Below, in pieces: positions 40,483 through 51,854 of a stretch of DNA of 64,000 bases. Source of the stretch: Escherichia coli (GTDB lineage: Bacteria > Pseudomonadota > Gammaproteobacteria > Enterobacterales > Enterobacteriaceae); contig CP089930.1 in the NCBI GenBank assembly GCA_021307345.1, positions 1,054,001-1,118,000 of the forward strand, in the 5' to 3' direction. The notes below the pieces were generated by a model. That model searched no databases and was not told the DNA's origin. It worked only from the letters and a program-made list of their open reading frames with translations. Both the position numbers and the translations under genes were made by a program. Within the stretch, counting starts at the first letter, position 1; every line of letters begins with the position of its first letter.

Positions 40483-42138
40483 ATGCCATCTGCTCGTCTG
40501 CAACAACAGTTCATCCGCCTGTGGCAATGCTGTGAGGGTAAATCTCAGGAGACAACGCTGAACGAACTGGCGGAGTTATTGAGCTGCTCCCGTCGTCATA
40601 TGCGCACCCTGCTCAACACCATGCAGGATCGCGGCTGGCTGACGTGGGAAGCGGAAGTCGGGCGCGGCAAACGCTCGCGTTTAACGTTCCTCTATACCGG
40701 GCTGGCGCTACAACAACAGCGGGCAGAGGATCTGCTGGAGCAGGATCGCATCGACCAACTGGTACAACTTGTCGGTGATAAAACCGCCGTGCGGCAAATG
40801 CTGGTTTCTCATCTGGGGCGTAGCTTCCGCCAGGGACGGCACATCCTGCGCGTCCTCTACTATCGTCCGTTGCGCAACCTGCTGCCTGGCAGCGCATTAC
40901 GCCGTTCCGAAACGCATATCGCCCGGCAAATCTTCAGCGCGTTAACCCGCATAAATGAGGAAAATGGGGAACTGGAAGCGGACATCGCCCACCACTGGCA
41001 ACAAATTTCCCCGCTTCACTGGCGCTTCTTTTTACGTCCGGGTGTCCATTTTCATCATGGTCGTGAACTGGAAATGGACGACGTGATCGCCTCATTGAAA
41101 CGGATCAATACGCTGCCGCTCTATTCGCATATTGCTGAAATTGTATCGCCGACGCCCTGGACGCTGGATATCCATCTCACGCAGCCAGACCGCTGGTTGC
41201 CGTTACTGCTGGGGCAAGTTCCGGCGATGATCCTGCCGCGTGAATGGGAAAACCTCAGCAACTTTGCCAGCCATCCCATCGGCACCGGTCCGTATGCGGT
41301 AATGCGTAACAGCGCCAATCAACTGAAAATTCAGGCATTCGATGACTTCTTCGGTTATCGCGCGCTAATCGACGAGGTTAACGTCTGGGTCTTGCCGGAA
41401 ATTGCCGACGAGCCAGCCGGAGGGCTGATGCTGAAAGGACCACAGGGCGAGGAAAAAGAGATTGAAAGCCGTCTGGAGGAAGGTTGCTACTATTTACTGT
41501 TCGACAGCCGCACCCATCGCGGGGCGAATCAGCAAGTCAGAAACTGGGTAAGCTATGTACTTTCTCCTACCAATCTGGTTTATTTCGCCGAGGAACAGTA
41601 CCAGCAACTGTGGTTCCCGGCTTATGGAATGCTCCCCCGCTGGCACCATGCCCGCCCGACACATTGCGAAAAACCAGCCGGACTGGAACATCTCACCCTG
41701 ACCTTTTACCAGGATCATATTGAACATCGGGTCATTGCCAGGATCATGCAGCAGATTCTGGCAAGTCACCATGTCACGCTGGAAATCAAAGAGATCAGCT
41801 ACGATCAGTGGCACGAAGGTGAGATCGAAAGCGACATCTGGCTTAACAGCGCCAACTTTACGCTACCGCTAGATTTTTCGCTGTTCGCGCACTTGTGCGA
41901 GGTGCCGTTGCTACAACACTGTATTCAGATCGACTGGCAAGCCGACGCCGCCCGCTGGCGCAATGGCGAGATGAATCTGGCGAACTGGTGCCAGCAACTG
42001 GTCGCCAGCAAAGCAATGGTGCCGCTGATCCATCACTGGCTGATTATTCAGGGGCAACGCAGTATGCGCGGCCTGCGCATGAATACCCTCGGTTGGTTCG
42101 ATTTTAAATCGGCGTGGTTTGCGCCGCCGGATCCATGA
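40483..42138 (+). CDS. sgrR: Transcriptional regulator SgrR
   Basis: SgrR activates sgrS under sugar-phosphate stress. With the start at MPSARLQQ it has 551 aa, the K-12 length; a TTG seven codons upstream is also in frame. An N-terminal winged helix domain ([29 protein letters not shown], about residues 26-54) is fused to a domain resembling family 5 solute-binding proteins (from about 115, with DIAHHWQQ and GTGPYAV). The gene is intact although sgrT is broken and setA absent. It is divergent from sgrS. Confidence 0.96.
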   Translation: MPSARLQQQFIRLWQCCEGKSQETTLNELAELLSCSRRHMRTLLNTMQDRGWLTWEAEVGRGKRSRLTFLYTGLALQQQRAEDLLEQDRIDQLVQLVGDKTAVRQMLVSHLGRSFRQGRHILRVLYYRPLRNLLPGSALRRSETHIARQIFSALTRINEENGELEADIAHHWQQISPLHWRFFLRPGVHFHHGRELEMDDVIASLKRINTLPLYSHIAEIVSPTPWTLDIHLTQPDRWLPLLLGQVPAMILPREWENLSNFASHPIGTGPYAVMRNSANQLKIQAFDDFFGYRALIDEVNVWVLPEIADEPAGGLMLKGPQGEEKEIESRLEEGCYYLLFDSRTHRGANQQVRNWVSYVLSPTNLVYFAEEQYQQLWFPAYGMLPRWHHARPTHCEKPAGLEHLTLTFYQDHIEHRVIARIMQQILASHHVTLEIKEISYDQWHEGEIESDIWLNSANFTLPLDFSLFAHLCEVPLLQHCIQIDWQADAARWRNGEMNLANWCQQLVASKAMVPLIHHWLIIQGQRSMRGLRMNTLGWFDFKSAWFAPPDP

Positions 42139-42170
42139 TTGCTGGTTGATAACAAAATCACTACACTAAC

Positions 42171-42263
42171 GCCGTTCTCAACGGGGTGCCACGCAGACGC
42201 GTGCGCTGAGAAAATACCCGTCGAACCTGATCCGGATAACGCCGGCGAAGGGATTTGAGGCTC
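42171..42263 (+). ncRNA. sroA: TPP riboswitch (thi box, SroA RNA)
   Basis: The aptamer core is conserved: ACGGGGTGCC at 42181-42190, GCTGAGA at 42204-42210, ACCCGTCGAACCTGATCCGG from 42216, and ACGCCGGCGAAGGGA near 42239-42253. Binding of thiamine pyrophosphate is expected to hide the thiB ribosome binding site (GAGG near 42292). The released leader is the small RNA SroA in E. coli. It controls thiBPQ. Confidence 0.95.
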
Positions 42264-42301
42264 CTTCTCAAGTCCTTTGCCACTCTTTTTTGAGGTGCAA
42301 A

Positions 42302-43285
42302 GTGTTAAAAAAATGTCTTCCCCTGCTGTTGCTGTGCACAGCGCCCGTTTTCGCTAAACCCGTTCTGACTGTTTATACCTACGACTCCTTCGCCGCCGAC
42401 TGGGGGCCTGGTCCGGTGGTTAAAAAAGCCTTTGAAGCCGACTGTAACTGCGAACTGAAACTGGTGGCGCTGGAAGATGGTGTTTCGCTTCTCAACCGTT
42501 TACGGATGGAAGGCAAAAACAGCAAAGCCGATGTGGTGCTGGGGCTGGATAACAACCTGTTAGATGCCGCCAGCAAAACCGGACTGTTTGCCAAAAGCGG
42601 CGTGGCAGCCGATGCCGTTAACGTTCCCGGCGGCTGGAATAATGACACTTTCGTACCATTTGATTACGGCTACTTCGCCTTCGTCTATGACAAGAACAAA
42701 CTAAAAAATCCGCCGCAAAGCCTGAAAGAGCTGGTTGAGAGCGATCAGAACTGGCGAGTGATTTATGAAGATCCGCGTACCAGTACGCCGGGGCTGGGTC
42801 TGCTGTTGTGGATGCAAAAAGTCTATGGCAATAACGCCCCGCAAGCCTGGCAGAAGCTGGCGAAGAAAACCGTCACGGTCACCAAAGGCTGGAGCGAAGC
42901 CTACGGCCTGTTTTTAAAAGGCGAAAGCGATCTGGTACTGAGTTACACCACCTCTCCGGCTTATCACATTCTCGAAGAGAAGAAAGATAACTACGCCGCT
43001 GCGAACTTCAGCGAAGGTCACTATCTGCAAGTGGAAGTCGCCGCCCGCACCGCTGCCAGCAAGCAGCCGGAGCTGGCGCAAAAGTTCCTTCAGTTTATGG
43101 TTTCTCCGGCTTTCCAGAATGCGATCCCAACCGGCAACTGGATGTATCCGGTGGCAAACGTCGCGCTGCCTGCCGGATTTGAACAACTGACCAAACCAGC
43201 AACCACGCTGGAATTCACGCCAGCCGAAGTGGCGGCACAACGTCAGGCATGGATTAGCGAATGGCAACGCGCCGTCAGCCGTTAA
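42302..43285 (+). CDS. thiB: Thiamine/TPP-binding periplasmic protein ThiB
   Basis: ThiB (TbpA) is the solute-binding protein of the ThiBPQ ABC importer for thiamine, thiamine phosphate and TPP. Translation starts at GTG 42302, giving 327 aa. A signal peptide with a leucine-rich core ends near Ala18 (APVFA|KPV). The mature protein begins VLTVYTYDSF. The gene follows the TPP riboswitch and overlaps thiP by 25 bases. Confidence 0.97.
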   Translation: MLKKCLPLLLLCTAPVFAKPVLTVYTYDSFAADWGPGPVVKKAFEADCNCELKLVALEDGVSLLNRLRMEGKNSKADVVLGLDNNLLDAASKTGLFAKSGVAADAVNVPGGWNNDTFVPFDYGYFAFVYDKNKLKNPPQSLKELVESDQNWRVIYEDPRTSTPGLGLLLWMQKVYGNNAPQAWQKLAKKTVTVTKGWSEAYGLFLKGESDLVLSYTTSPAYHILEEKKDNYAAANFSEGHYLQVEVAARTAASKQPELAQKFLQFMVSPAFQNAIPTGNWMYPVANVALPAGFEQLTKPATTLEFTPAEVAAQRQAWISEWQRAVSR

Positions 43286-44871
43286 TTCCCGGCTGGTTAA
43301 TTCCAGGCGTAAGCGCCGCCACGCTGGTGGTAGCGGTTGCGCTGGCGGCGTTTCTCGCCCTGTGGTGGAACGCGCCGCAGGGTGACTGGGCGACAATCTG
43401 GCAGGACAGCTACCTGTGGCATGTGGTGCGCTTCTCCTTCTGGCAGGCGTTTCTCTCGGCGCTGCTCTCTGTCGTGCCCGCGATATTCCTTGCCCGCGCG
43501 CTCTATCGCAGGCGCTTTCCGGGTCGGCTGACGCTGTTACGTCTGTGCGCAATGACCTTGATCCTGCCGGTGCTGGTCGCCGTTTTCGGCATTCTTAGCG
43601 TCTATGGTCGCCAGGGCTGGCTGGCCTCGCTCTGCCAATCGCTTGGTCTCGAGTGGACCTTTTCGCCCTACGGCCTGCAAGGCATTTTGCTGGCGCACGT
43701 ATTTTTTAATCTGCCGATGGCGAGCCGCTTATTACTTCAGGCACTGGAAAATATTCCCGGCGAGCAGCGCCAACTTGCCGCCCAGCTTGGGATGCGTGGC
43801 TGGCACTTCTTTCGTTTCGTCGAATGGCCGTGGTTACGGCGACAAATCCCGCCGGTTGCTGCGCTTATCTTTATGCTCTGTTTCGCCAGCTTCGCCACCG
43901 TACTGTCGCTGGGCGGCGGGCCACAGGCGACCACTATCGAGCTGGCAATCTATCAGGCGCTGAGTTACGACTACGATCCCGCCCGCGCGGCGATGCTGGC
44001 GCTGATCCAGATGGTGTGCTGCCTTGGGCTGGTGCTGTTGAGTCAGCGATTAAGTAAGGCCATTGCGCCCGGCACCACGATGCTGCAAGGCTGGCGCGAC
44101 CCGGACGATCGTCTGCATAGCCGCATTTGCGACACTGTGTTGATTGTGCTGGCGCTGCTGCTGTTGCTGCCACCGTTACTGGCGGTGATCGTCGATGGGG
44201 TAAATCGCCAGCTACCGGAAGTGCTGACGCAACCGGTGCTGTGGCAGGCGCTGTGGACCTCGTTGCGTATTGCGCTGGCGGCAGGCGTATTGTGCGTGGT
44301 GCTGACCATGATGCTGCTGTGGAGCAGTCGCGAACTGCGGGCGCGGCAAAAAATACTGGCGGGTCAGGCGCTGGAGATGAGCGGCATGTTGATCCTCGCC
44401 ATGCCGGGTATTGTACTGGCAACGGGTTTCTTTTTGCTGCTCAACAATACGACTGGCCTGCCACAATCTGCTGACGGCATTGTGATTTTCACCAATGCGT
44501 TAATGGCGATCCCTTACGCGCTGAAGGTGCTGGAAAATCCGATGCGCGATATCACCACCCGCTACAGCATGTTGTGTCAGTCGCTGGGCATTGAAGGCTG
44601 GTCGCGCTTAAAAGTGGTCGAGTTTCGCGCGCTGAAACGCCCGCTGGCGCAGGCGTTGGCCTTTGCCTGCGTGCTGTCGATTGGTGATTTTGGCGTGGTG
44701 GCGTTGTTCGGTAACGACGATTTCCGCACCCTGCCGTTTTATCTCTACCAGCAAATTGGCTCTTATCGCAGCCAGGACGGTGCGGTCACCGCGTTAATTC
44801 TGCTGCTGCTCTGTTTTCTGCTGTTTACCGTGATTGAAAAACTACCGGGGCGAAATGTTAAAACTGACTGA
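43261..44871 (+). CDS. thiP: Thiamine ABC transporter permease ThiP
   Basis: ThiP is a 536-residue inner-membrane permease formed of two fused BPD-type halves. Each half carries an EAA-like loop that contacts Thi[21 protein letters not shown] near residue 175 and [20 protein letters not shown] near 442. About twelve hydrophobic helices can be seen. The start lies inside the thiB 3' end and the stop inside thiQ (17-base overlap), so the three are one transcript under TPP control. Confidence 0.97.
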   Translation: MATRRQPLIPGWLIPGVSAATLVVAVALAAFLALWWNAPQGDWATIWQDSYLWHVVRFSFWQAFLSALLSVVPAIFLARALYRRRFPGRLTLLRLCAMTLILPVLVAVFGILSVYGRQGWLASLCQSLGLEWTFSPYGLQGILLAHVFFNLPMASRLLLQALENIPGEQRQLAAQLGMRGWHFFRFVEWPWLRRQIPPVAALIFMLCFASFATVLSLGGGPQATTIELAIYQALSYDYDPARAAMLALIQMVCCLGLVLLSQRLSKAIAPGTTMLQGWRDPDDRLHSRICDTVLIVLALLLLLPPLLAVIVDGVNRQLPEVLTQPVLWQALWTSLRIALAAGVLCVVLTMMLLWSSRELRARQKILAGQALEMSGMLILAMPGIVLATGFFLLLNNTTGLPQSADGIVIFTNALMAIPYALKVLENPMRDITTRYSMLCQSLGIEGWSRLKVVEFRALKRPLAQALAFACVLSIGDFGVVALFGNDDFRTLPFYLYQQIGSYRSQDGAVTALILLLLCFLLFTVIEKLPGRNVKTD

Positions 44872-45553
44872 TATCACCTGGCTTTACCACCATTTGCCGA
44901 TGCGTTTTAGCTTAACGGTGGAACGCGGCGAGCAGGTGGCGATCCTCGGGCCAAGCGGCGCAGGTAAAAGTACCCTGCTGAATTTGATCGCCGGTTTTCT
45001 GACGCCAGCCAGCGGTTCGCTGACTATCGACGGCGTTGAGCACACCACGACGCCGCCGTCACGCCGTCCGGTGTCAATGCTGTTTCAGGAAAACAACCTG
45101 TTCAGTCACCTGAAGGTAGCGCAGAACATCGGGCTGGGGCTAAATCCGGGATTGAAGTTGAACGCGGTACAACAGGAGAAAATGCACGCTATCGCCCGTC
45201 AGATGGGGATTGATAATTTAATGGCGCGGTTGCCTGGCGAGCTTTCCGGCGGTCAGCGGCAGCGCGTAGCGTTAGCGCGTTGTCTGGTACGCGAACAGCC
45301 GATTTTATTGCTTGATGAACCGTTCTCCGCGCTCGATCCGGCGTTACGTCAGGAGATGTTGACGCTGGTGAGCACGAGCTGCCAGCAGCAAAAAATGACG
45401 CTGTTGATGGTATCGCACAGTGTGGAAGATGCGGCGCGGATCGCCACGCGCTCGGTGGTGGTCGCCGACGGGCGCATCGCCTGGCAGGGTAAGACTGATG
45501 AGTTGTTGAGCGGTAAGGCGAGTGCTTCGGCGCTGTTGGGAATTACAGGTTAA
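44855..45553 (+). CDS. thiQ: Thiamine ABC transporter ATP-binding protein ThiQ
   Basis: ThiQ is the ATPase of ThiBPQ, 232 aa from MLKLTDI. Walker [10 protein letters not shown] is at residues 32-40, the Q-loop lies in MLFQENN, the signature is LSGGQRQR, and Walker B is [12 protein letters not shown]. The H-loop histidine is in MVSHSVEDA. An upstream in-frame ATG within thiP (seven codons earlier) is less likely as the start. A boxC-like repeat follows the stop. Confidence 0.97.
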   Translation: MLKLTDITWLYHHLPMRFSLTVERGEQVAILGPSGAGKSTLLNLIAGFLTPASGSLTIDGVEHTTTPPSRRPVSMLFQENNLFSHLKVAQNIGLGLNPGLKLNAVQQEKMHAIARQMGIDNLMARLPGELSGGQRQRVALARCLVREQPILLLDEPFSALDPALRQEMLTLVSTSCQQQKMTLLMVSHSVEDAARIATRSVVVADGRIAWQGKTDELLSGKASASALLGITG

Positions 45554-45568
45554 AAGCGCACGGACAGT

Positions 45569-45605
45569 CCCCTCGCCCCTCTGGGGAGAGGGTTAGGGTG
45601 AGGGG
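45569..45605. repeat. boxC-like palindromic repeat between thiQ and yabI
   Basis: A GC-rich imperfect palindrome, CCCCTCGCCCC followed by TCTGGGGAGAGGG and TTAGGGTGAGGGG. It resembles the boxC family of small dispersed repeats in E. coli. It lies between the convergent 3' ends of thiQ (+) and yabI (-). A closely related copy occurs upstream of araD at 51025-51062. Confidence 0.65.
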
Positions 45606-45634
45606 AACAAACCAGTGCCGGTGCGAACTATCCC

Positions 45635-46399
45635 CTAAACCCCAACCACTTTACGCAAAATATCGATATACACCGGCATCAACGGATGGCGAATTAACAC
45701 CACCAGCGCCACCACGCCAGTGGCAGATATCAACGGTGTCAGCCACAACAAATGACCACGCGACAAATAATGACTTAAACGGTCAGTTGCTTTACCGCTG
45801 CGCCATAACCGCCAACACAGCCAGCCGCCAACCCACAAAAACACCGCCGTCGCCAGCAACAGCCACTTAAACTCACCGCTCTGCATTCCGGCAGGAATAT
45901 CAATCGCCGCGCCCGCCAGAATCCCCGGCAGGAAGTAAAACGGCGGCCACAACAAACAGCCGATAATATTTGGCGTGATAAATTTCGCCACCGGCAGATC
46001 CAGCATCCCCGCCACCATTGGCACCAGCGGACGCGTCGGGCCGACAAAACGACCGACCAGAATGGTGAACATGCTGTGCTGATGCAGCGCATGTTCGGTT
46101 TTGTCGAGTAGTGCTTTGTTTTTCTTCAGAAATGACCAACGATGCAACGGCTTTTTAAAACGCCAGCCCAGCCAGAAGGAGATCCAGTCGCCCATCAGGC
46201 AGCCAATAATCCCTGCCAGCCAGGCGTGCCAGAAACTTAACTCGCCACTGCCAATCAGCGCCCCCAGCCCCGCCATCAGCACCGTACCGGGTAGAATCAA
46301 CCCGACCAGCGCCAGCGACTCCAGAAAAGCCACCAATAACACCGCCATCAATGAGTACACGGTGGATTGGGTAATAAAGTGTTCCAGCAATGCTTGCAT
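45635..46399 (-). CDS. yabI: DedA-family inner-membrane protein YabI
   Basis: YabI is a 254-residue polytopic membrane protein of the DedA (VTT domain) family. Relatives help maintain proton motive force, division and lipid-carrier recycling; the specific substrate of YabI is not settled. The family signature is visible: ESLALVGLILPGT near residue 27, WISFWLGWRF near 70, and the FVGPTRPLVPMVAG region near 117 with conserved Arg. It lies downstream of araC on the same strand, about 85 bases away, with no confident promoter seen. Confidence 0.96.
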   Translation of the reverse strand: MQALLEHFITQSTVYSLMAVLLVAFLESLALVGLILPGTVLMAGLGALIGSGELSFWHAWLAGIIGCLMGDWISFWLGWRFKKPLHRWSFLKKNKALLDKTEHALHQHSMFTILVGRFVGPTRPLVPMVAGMLDLPVAKFITPNIIGCLLWPPFYFLPGILAGAAIDIPAGMQSGEFKWLLLATAVFLWVGGWLCWRLWRSGKATDRLSHYLSRGHLLWLTPLISATGVVALVVLIRHPLMPVYIDILRKVVGV

Positions 46400-46484
46400 A
46401 ATGTGCCTGTCAAAGGGACGAAGCAGGGATTCTGCAAACCCATTGCCACTCCGTCAAGCCATCAATTGTCTGATTCGTTACCAG

Positions 46485-47363
46485 TTATGACAACCTGACA
46501 GCTACATCATTCACTTTTTCTTCACAACCAGCACGGAACTCACTAGGGCTCGCCCCGGTACATTTTTTAAATACCCTGGAAAAATAGAGTTGATCATCAA
46601 AGCCAACATTGCGCCCGACGGTGGCGATAGGCATCCGGGTGGTGCTCAAAAGCAGCTTCGCCTGACTAATGCGCTGGTCCTCGCGCCAGCTTAAGACGCT
46701 AATCCCTAACTGCTGGCGGAACAGATGTGACAGACGCGACGGCGACAGGCAAACATGCTGCGCGACGCTGGCGATATCAAAATTGCTGTCCGCCAGGTGA
46801 TCGCTGATGTACTGACAAGCCTCGCGTACCCGATTATCCATCGGCGGATGGAGCGACTCATTAATCGCTTCCATACGCCGCAATAACAATTGCTCAAGAA
46901 GATTTATCGCCAGTAATTCCGAATAGCGCCCTTCCCCTTGTCCGGCATTAATGATTTGCCCGAACAGATCGCTGAAATGCGGCTGGTGCGCTTCATCCGG
47001 GCGAAAGAAACCGGTATTGGCAAATATTGACGGCCAGTTAAGCCATTCATGCCAGTAGGCGCGCGGACGAAAGTAAACCCACTGGTGATACCATTCACGA
47101 GCCTCCGGATGACGACCGTAGTGATGAATTTCTCCCGGCGGGAACAGCAAAATATCGCCCGGCCGACAGACAAATTCTCGCCCCTGATTTTTTACCACCC
47201 CCTGACCGCGAATGGTGAGATTGAGGATATAACCTTTCATTCCCAGCGGTCGGTCGATAAAAAAATCGAGATAACCGTTGGCCTCAATCGGCGTTAAACC
47301 CGCCACCAGATGGGCGTTAAACGAGTAACCCGGCAGCAGGGGATCATTTTGCGCTTCAGCCAT
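46485..47363 (-). CDS. araC: Arabinose-responsive regulator AraC
   Basis: AraC is a dual activator/repressor of araBAD and araFGH and an autoregulator. With the start at MAEAQNDP it has 292 aa. The N-terminal arm and cupin-like arabinose/dimerisation domain covers about residues 1-168, then a linker, and two helix-turn-helix motifs at about 196-216 ([20 protein letters not shown]) and 245-267 ([20 protein letters not shown]). The frame is open 17 codons upstream through the araO2 region, but that is the untranslated leader in E. coli. Confidence 0.98.
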   Translation of the reverse strand: MAEAQNDPLLPGYSFNAHLVAGLTPIEANGYLDFFIDRPLGMKGYILNLTIRGQGVVKNQGREFVCRPGDILLFPPGEIHHYGRHPEAREWYHQWVYFRPRAYWHEWLNWPSIFANTGFFRPDEAHQPHFSDLFGQIINAGQGEGRYSELLAINLLEQLLLRRMEAINESLHPPMDNRVREACQYISDHLADSNFDIASVAQHVCLSPSRLSHLFRQQLGISVLSWREDQRISQAKLLLSTTRMPIATVGRNVGFDDQLYFSRVFKKCTGASPSEFRAGCEEKVNDVAVRLS

Positions 47364-47390
47364 ACTTTTCATACTCCCGCCAATCAGAGA

Positions 47391-47408
47391 AGAAACCAAT
47401 TGTCCATA
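47391..47408. promoter_or_regulatory. araO2 operator half-site
   Basis: AGAAACCAATTGTCCATA, in the araC leader about 250-270 bases upstream of the araBAD start. It appears identical to the K-12 distal operator that pairs with araI1 through an AraC dimer to form the repression loop. Confidence 0.85.
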
Positions 47409-47489
47409 TTGCATTAAACATCATCAGCATTGCGTCTCTGGTGGGCTATCTTCACTAATCCAACCGGCAACCCCGCTTGTGAAAAGCAT

Positions 47490-47531
47490 TTTGTAACAAG
47501 GAGGGACGAAAGCCATGACAAAAACGCGTAA
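47490..47531. promoter_or_regulatory. araO1 operator region / araC promoter region
   Basis: This covers GTAACAAGGAGGGACGAAAG and the following ATGACAAAAACGCGTAACAA stretch. It aligns by position with the K-12 AraC autoregulatory operator. Several bases differ from what I recall (K-12 has AAAGCGGGACCAAAG), so exact half-site limits are uncertain. Confidence 0.6.
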
Positions 47532-47570
47532 CAAAAGTGTCTATAATCGCGGCAGAAAAGTCCACATTGA

Positions 47571-49403
<1,833 letters not shown>

Positions 49404-49413
49404 GGACACGACT

Positions 49414-50916
49414 ATGACGATTTTTGATAATTATGAAGTGTGGTTTGTCATTGGCAGCCAACATCTTTACGGCCCAGAGACTCTGCGTCAGGTCACCCAA
49501 CATGCCGAGCACGTCGTTAATGCGCTGAATACTGAAGCGAAACTGCCCTGCAAACTGGTGCTGAAACCGCTGGGCACCACGCCGGATGAAATCACCGCTA
49601 TTTGCCGCGACGCCAATTACGACGATCGTTGCGCCGGTCTGGTGGTGTGGCTGCACACTTTCTCCCCGGCAAAAATGTGGATCAACGGCCTGACCATGCT
49701 CAACAAACCGTTGCTGCAATTCCACACCCAGTTCAACGCGGCGCTGCCGTGGGACAGCATCGACATGGACTTTATGAACCTGAACCAGACCGCGCACGGC
49801 GGCCGCGAGTTCGGCTTCATCGGCGCGCGTATGCGTCAGCAACATGCCGTCGTTACCGGTCACTGGCAGGATAAGCAAGCGCATGAGCGTATCGGCTCCT
49901 GGATGCGCCAGGCGGTATCTAAACAGGATACCCGTCATCTGAAAGTCTGCCGTTTTGGCGACAACATGCGTGAAGTGGCGGTCACTGACGGCGATAAAGT
50001 TGCCGCACAGATCAAGTTCGGTTTCTCGGTGAATACCTGGGCGGTTGGCGATCTGGTGCAGGTGGTAAACTCCATCAGCGATGGCGATGTTAACGCGCTG
50101 GTCGATGAGTACGAAAGCAGCTACATCATGACGCCTGCCACACAAATCCACGGCGAAAAACGGCAGAACGTGCTGGAAGCGGCACGTATTGAGCTGGGGA
50201 TGAAGCGTTTCCTGGAACAAGGTGGCTTCCACGCGTTCACCACCACCTTTGAAGATTTGCACGGCCTGAAACAGCTTCCGGGTCTCGCCGTACAGCGTCT
50301 GATGCAGCAGGGTTACGGCTTTGCGGGCGAAGGCGACTGGAAAACTGCCGCCCTGCTTCGCATCATGAAGGTGATGTCAACCGGTCTGCAGGGCGGCACC
50401 TCCTTTATGGAGGACTACACCTATCACTTCGAGAAAGGTAATGATCTGGTGCTCGGCTCCCATATGCTGGAAGTCTGCCCGTCGATCGCCGCAGAAGAGA
50501 AACCGATCCTCGACGTTCAGCACCTTGGCATTGGCGGTAAAGACGATCCTGCCCGCCTGATCTTCAACACCCAAACCGGCCCTGCGATTGTCGCCAGCTT
50601 GATTGATCTCGGCGATCGTTACCGTCTGCTGGTTAACTGCATCGACACGGTGAAAACCCCGCACTCCTTGCCGAAACTACCGGTGGCGAATGCGCTGTGG
50701 AAAGCGCAGCCAGATCTGCCAACCGCTTCCGAAGCGTGGATCCTCGCCGGCGGCGCGCACCATACCGTCTTCAGCCATGCGCTGAACCTGAACGATATGC
50801 GCCAGTTTGCCGAGATGCACGACATTGAAATCACGGTGATTGATAACGACACCCGCCTGCCTGCGTTTAAAGACGCGCTGCGCTGGAACGAAGTGTATTA
50901 CGGATTTCGTCGCTAA
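49414..50916 (+). CDS. araA: L-arabinose isomerase
   Basis: AraA interconverts L-arabinose and L-ribulose and needs a divalent metal (Mn2+). The 500-residue protein is of normal length. Metal and active-site residues lie in the segments around Glu306 (EGDWKTAAL), Glu333 (SFMEDYTYH), His350 and His450 in E. coli numbering. AAGGAC precedes the ATG. A 385-codon open frame on the opposite strand is a codon-bias shadow. REP and boxC repeats separate araA from araD. Confidence 0.98.
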   Translation: MTIFDNYEVWFVIGSQHLYGPETLRQVTQHAEHVVNALNTEAKLPCKLVLKPLGTTPDEITAICRDANYDDRCAGLVVWLHTFSPAKMWINGLTMLNKPLLQFHTQFNAALPWDSIDMDFMNLNQTAHGGREFGFIGARMRQQHAVVTGHWQDKQAHERIGSWMRQAVSKQDTRHLKVCRFGDNMREVAVTDGDKVAAQIKFGFSVNTWAVGDLVQVVNSISDGDVNALVDEYESSYIMTPATQIHGEKRQNVLEAARIELGMKRFLEQGGFHAFTTTFEDLHGLKQLPGLAVQRLMQQGYGFAGEGDWKTAALLRIMKVMSTGLQGGTSFMEDYTYHFEKGNDLVLGSHMLEVCPSIAAEEKPILDVQHLGIGGKDDPARLIFNTQTGPAIVASLIDLGDRYRLLVNCIDTVKTPHSLPKLPVANALWKAQPDLPTASEAWILAGGAHHTVFSHALNLNDMRQFAEMHDIEITVIDNDTRLPAFKDALRWNEVYYGFRR

Positions 50917-50918
50917 GT

Positions 50919-51020
50919 AGTCGCATCAGGCATTCAACGCCTGATGCGACGCTGGCGCGTCTTATCAGGCCTACACGCTGCGATTTTGTAGGCCGGATAA
51001 GCAAAGCGCATCCGGCATTC
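50919..51020. repeat. BIME with REP units between araA and araD
   Basis: It begins with a perfect 12-bp inverted repeat, GTCGCATCAGGC / GCCTGATGCGAC (50920-50931 and 50939-50950). One REP unit (about 50939-50974, ending TATCAGGCCTAC) and one inverted unit (about 50986-51018, TAGGCCGGATAAGC to GCATCCGGC) make a BIME. It lies within the araBAD transcript and can stabilise the upstream araBA mRNA segment. Confidence 0.88.
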
Positions 51021-51024
51021 TTTT

Positions 51025-51062
51025 CCCCCTCGCCCCTTTGGGGAGAGGGCCGGGGTGAGGGG
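51025..51062. repeat. boxC-like palindromic repeat upstream of araD
   Basis: CCCCCTCGCCCC, TTTGGGGAGAGGG and CCGGGGTGAGGGG form a GC-rich palindrome closely matching the copy at 45569-45605. It ends 22 bases before the araD start and immediately abuts the BIME, so two repeat families are stacked in one araBAD intercistronic gap. Confidence 0.65.
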
Positions 51063-51084
51063 AAATGACCTCTCTGGAGTCAAC

Positions 51085-51780
51085 ATGTTAGAAGATCTCA
51101 AACGCCAGGTATTAGAAGCCAATCTGGCGCTCCCAAAACACAACCTGGTCACGCTGACCTGGGGCAACGTCAGCGCCGTTGATCGCGGGCGCGGCGTCTT
51201 GGTGATCAAACCTTCCGGCGTCGATTACAGCGTCATGACCGCCGACGATATGGTCGTGGTCAGTATCGAAACCGGTGAAGTGGTTGAGGGCAAGAAAAAG
51301 CCCTCCTCCGACACGCCAACTCACCGGTTGCTCTATCAGGCATTCCCGTCCATTGGTGGCATTGTGCATACGCACTCGCGCCACGCCACCATCTGGGCGC
51401 AGGCAGGTCAGTCGATTCCGGCAACCGGCACCACCCACGCCGACTATTTCTACGGCACCATTCCCTGCACCCGCAAAATGACCGACGCAGAAATCAACGG
51501 TGAATATGAGTGGGAAACCGGTAACGTCATCGTAGAAACCTTCGAAAAACAGGGTATCGATGCGGCGCAAATGCCAGGCGTGCTGGTGCATTCTCACGGT
51601 CCGTTTGCGTGGGGTAAAAATGCCGAAGATGCGGTGCACAACGCCATCGTGCTGGAAGAAGTCGCTTATATGGGGATTTTCTGCCGTCAGTTAGCGCCGC
51701 AGTTACCGGATATGCAACAAACATTGCTGGATAAGCACTATCTGCGTAAGCATGGCGCAAAAGCCTATTACGGCCAGTAA
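51085..51780 (+). CDS. araD: L-ribulose-5-phosphate 4-epimerase
   Basis: AraD converts L-ribulose-5-phosphate to D-xylulose-5-phosphate, feeding the pentose phosphate pathway. With the start at MLEDLKRQ it has 231 aa. It is a class II aldolase-fold zinc enzyme: HTHSRH contains ligands His95 and His97, and HSHGPF contains His171. An ATG ten codons upstream lies in the repeat region and is unlikely. It is separated from araA by 168 bases of REP and boxC DNA. The LexA box of polB starts 4 bases after its stop. Confidence 0.98.
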   Translation: MLEDLKRQVLEANLALPKHNLVTLTWGNVSAVDRGRGVLVIKPSGVDYSVMTADDMVVVSIETGEVVEGKKKPSSDTPTHRLLYQAFPSIGGIVHTHSRHATIWAQAGQSIPATGTTHADYFYGTIPCTRKMTDAEINGEYEWETGNVIVETFEKQGIDAAQMPGVLVHSHGPFAWGKNAEDAVHNAIVLEEVAYMGIFCRQLAPQLPDMQQTLLDKHYLRKHGAKAYYGQ

Positions 51781-51783
51781 TGA

Positions 51784-51799
51784 CTGTATAAAACCACAG
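51784..51799 (+). promoter_or_regulatory. LexA box upstream of polB
   Basis: CTGTATAAAACCACAG fits CTG-N10-CAG with the TATA-rich centre of SOS operators. It lies 56 bases upstream of the polB start, in the position of the damage-inducible promoter known for E. coli polB (dinA). Confidence 0.85.
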
Positions 51800-51854
51800 C
51801 CAGTCAACCAAAACCAGGCTATACTCAAGCCTGGTTTTTTATTGGATTTTCAGC

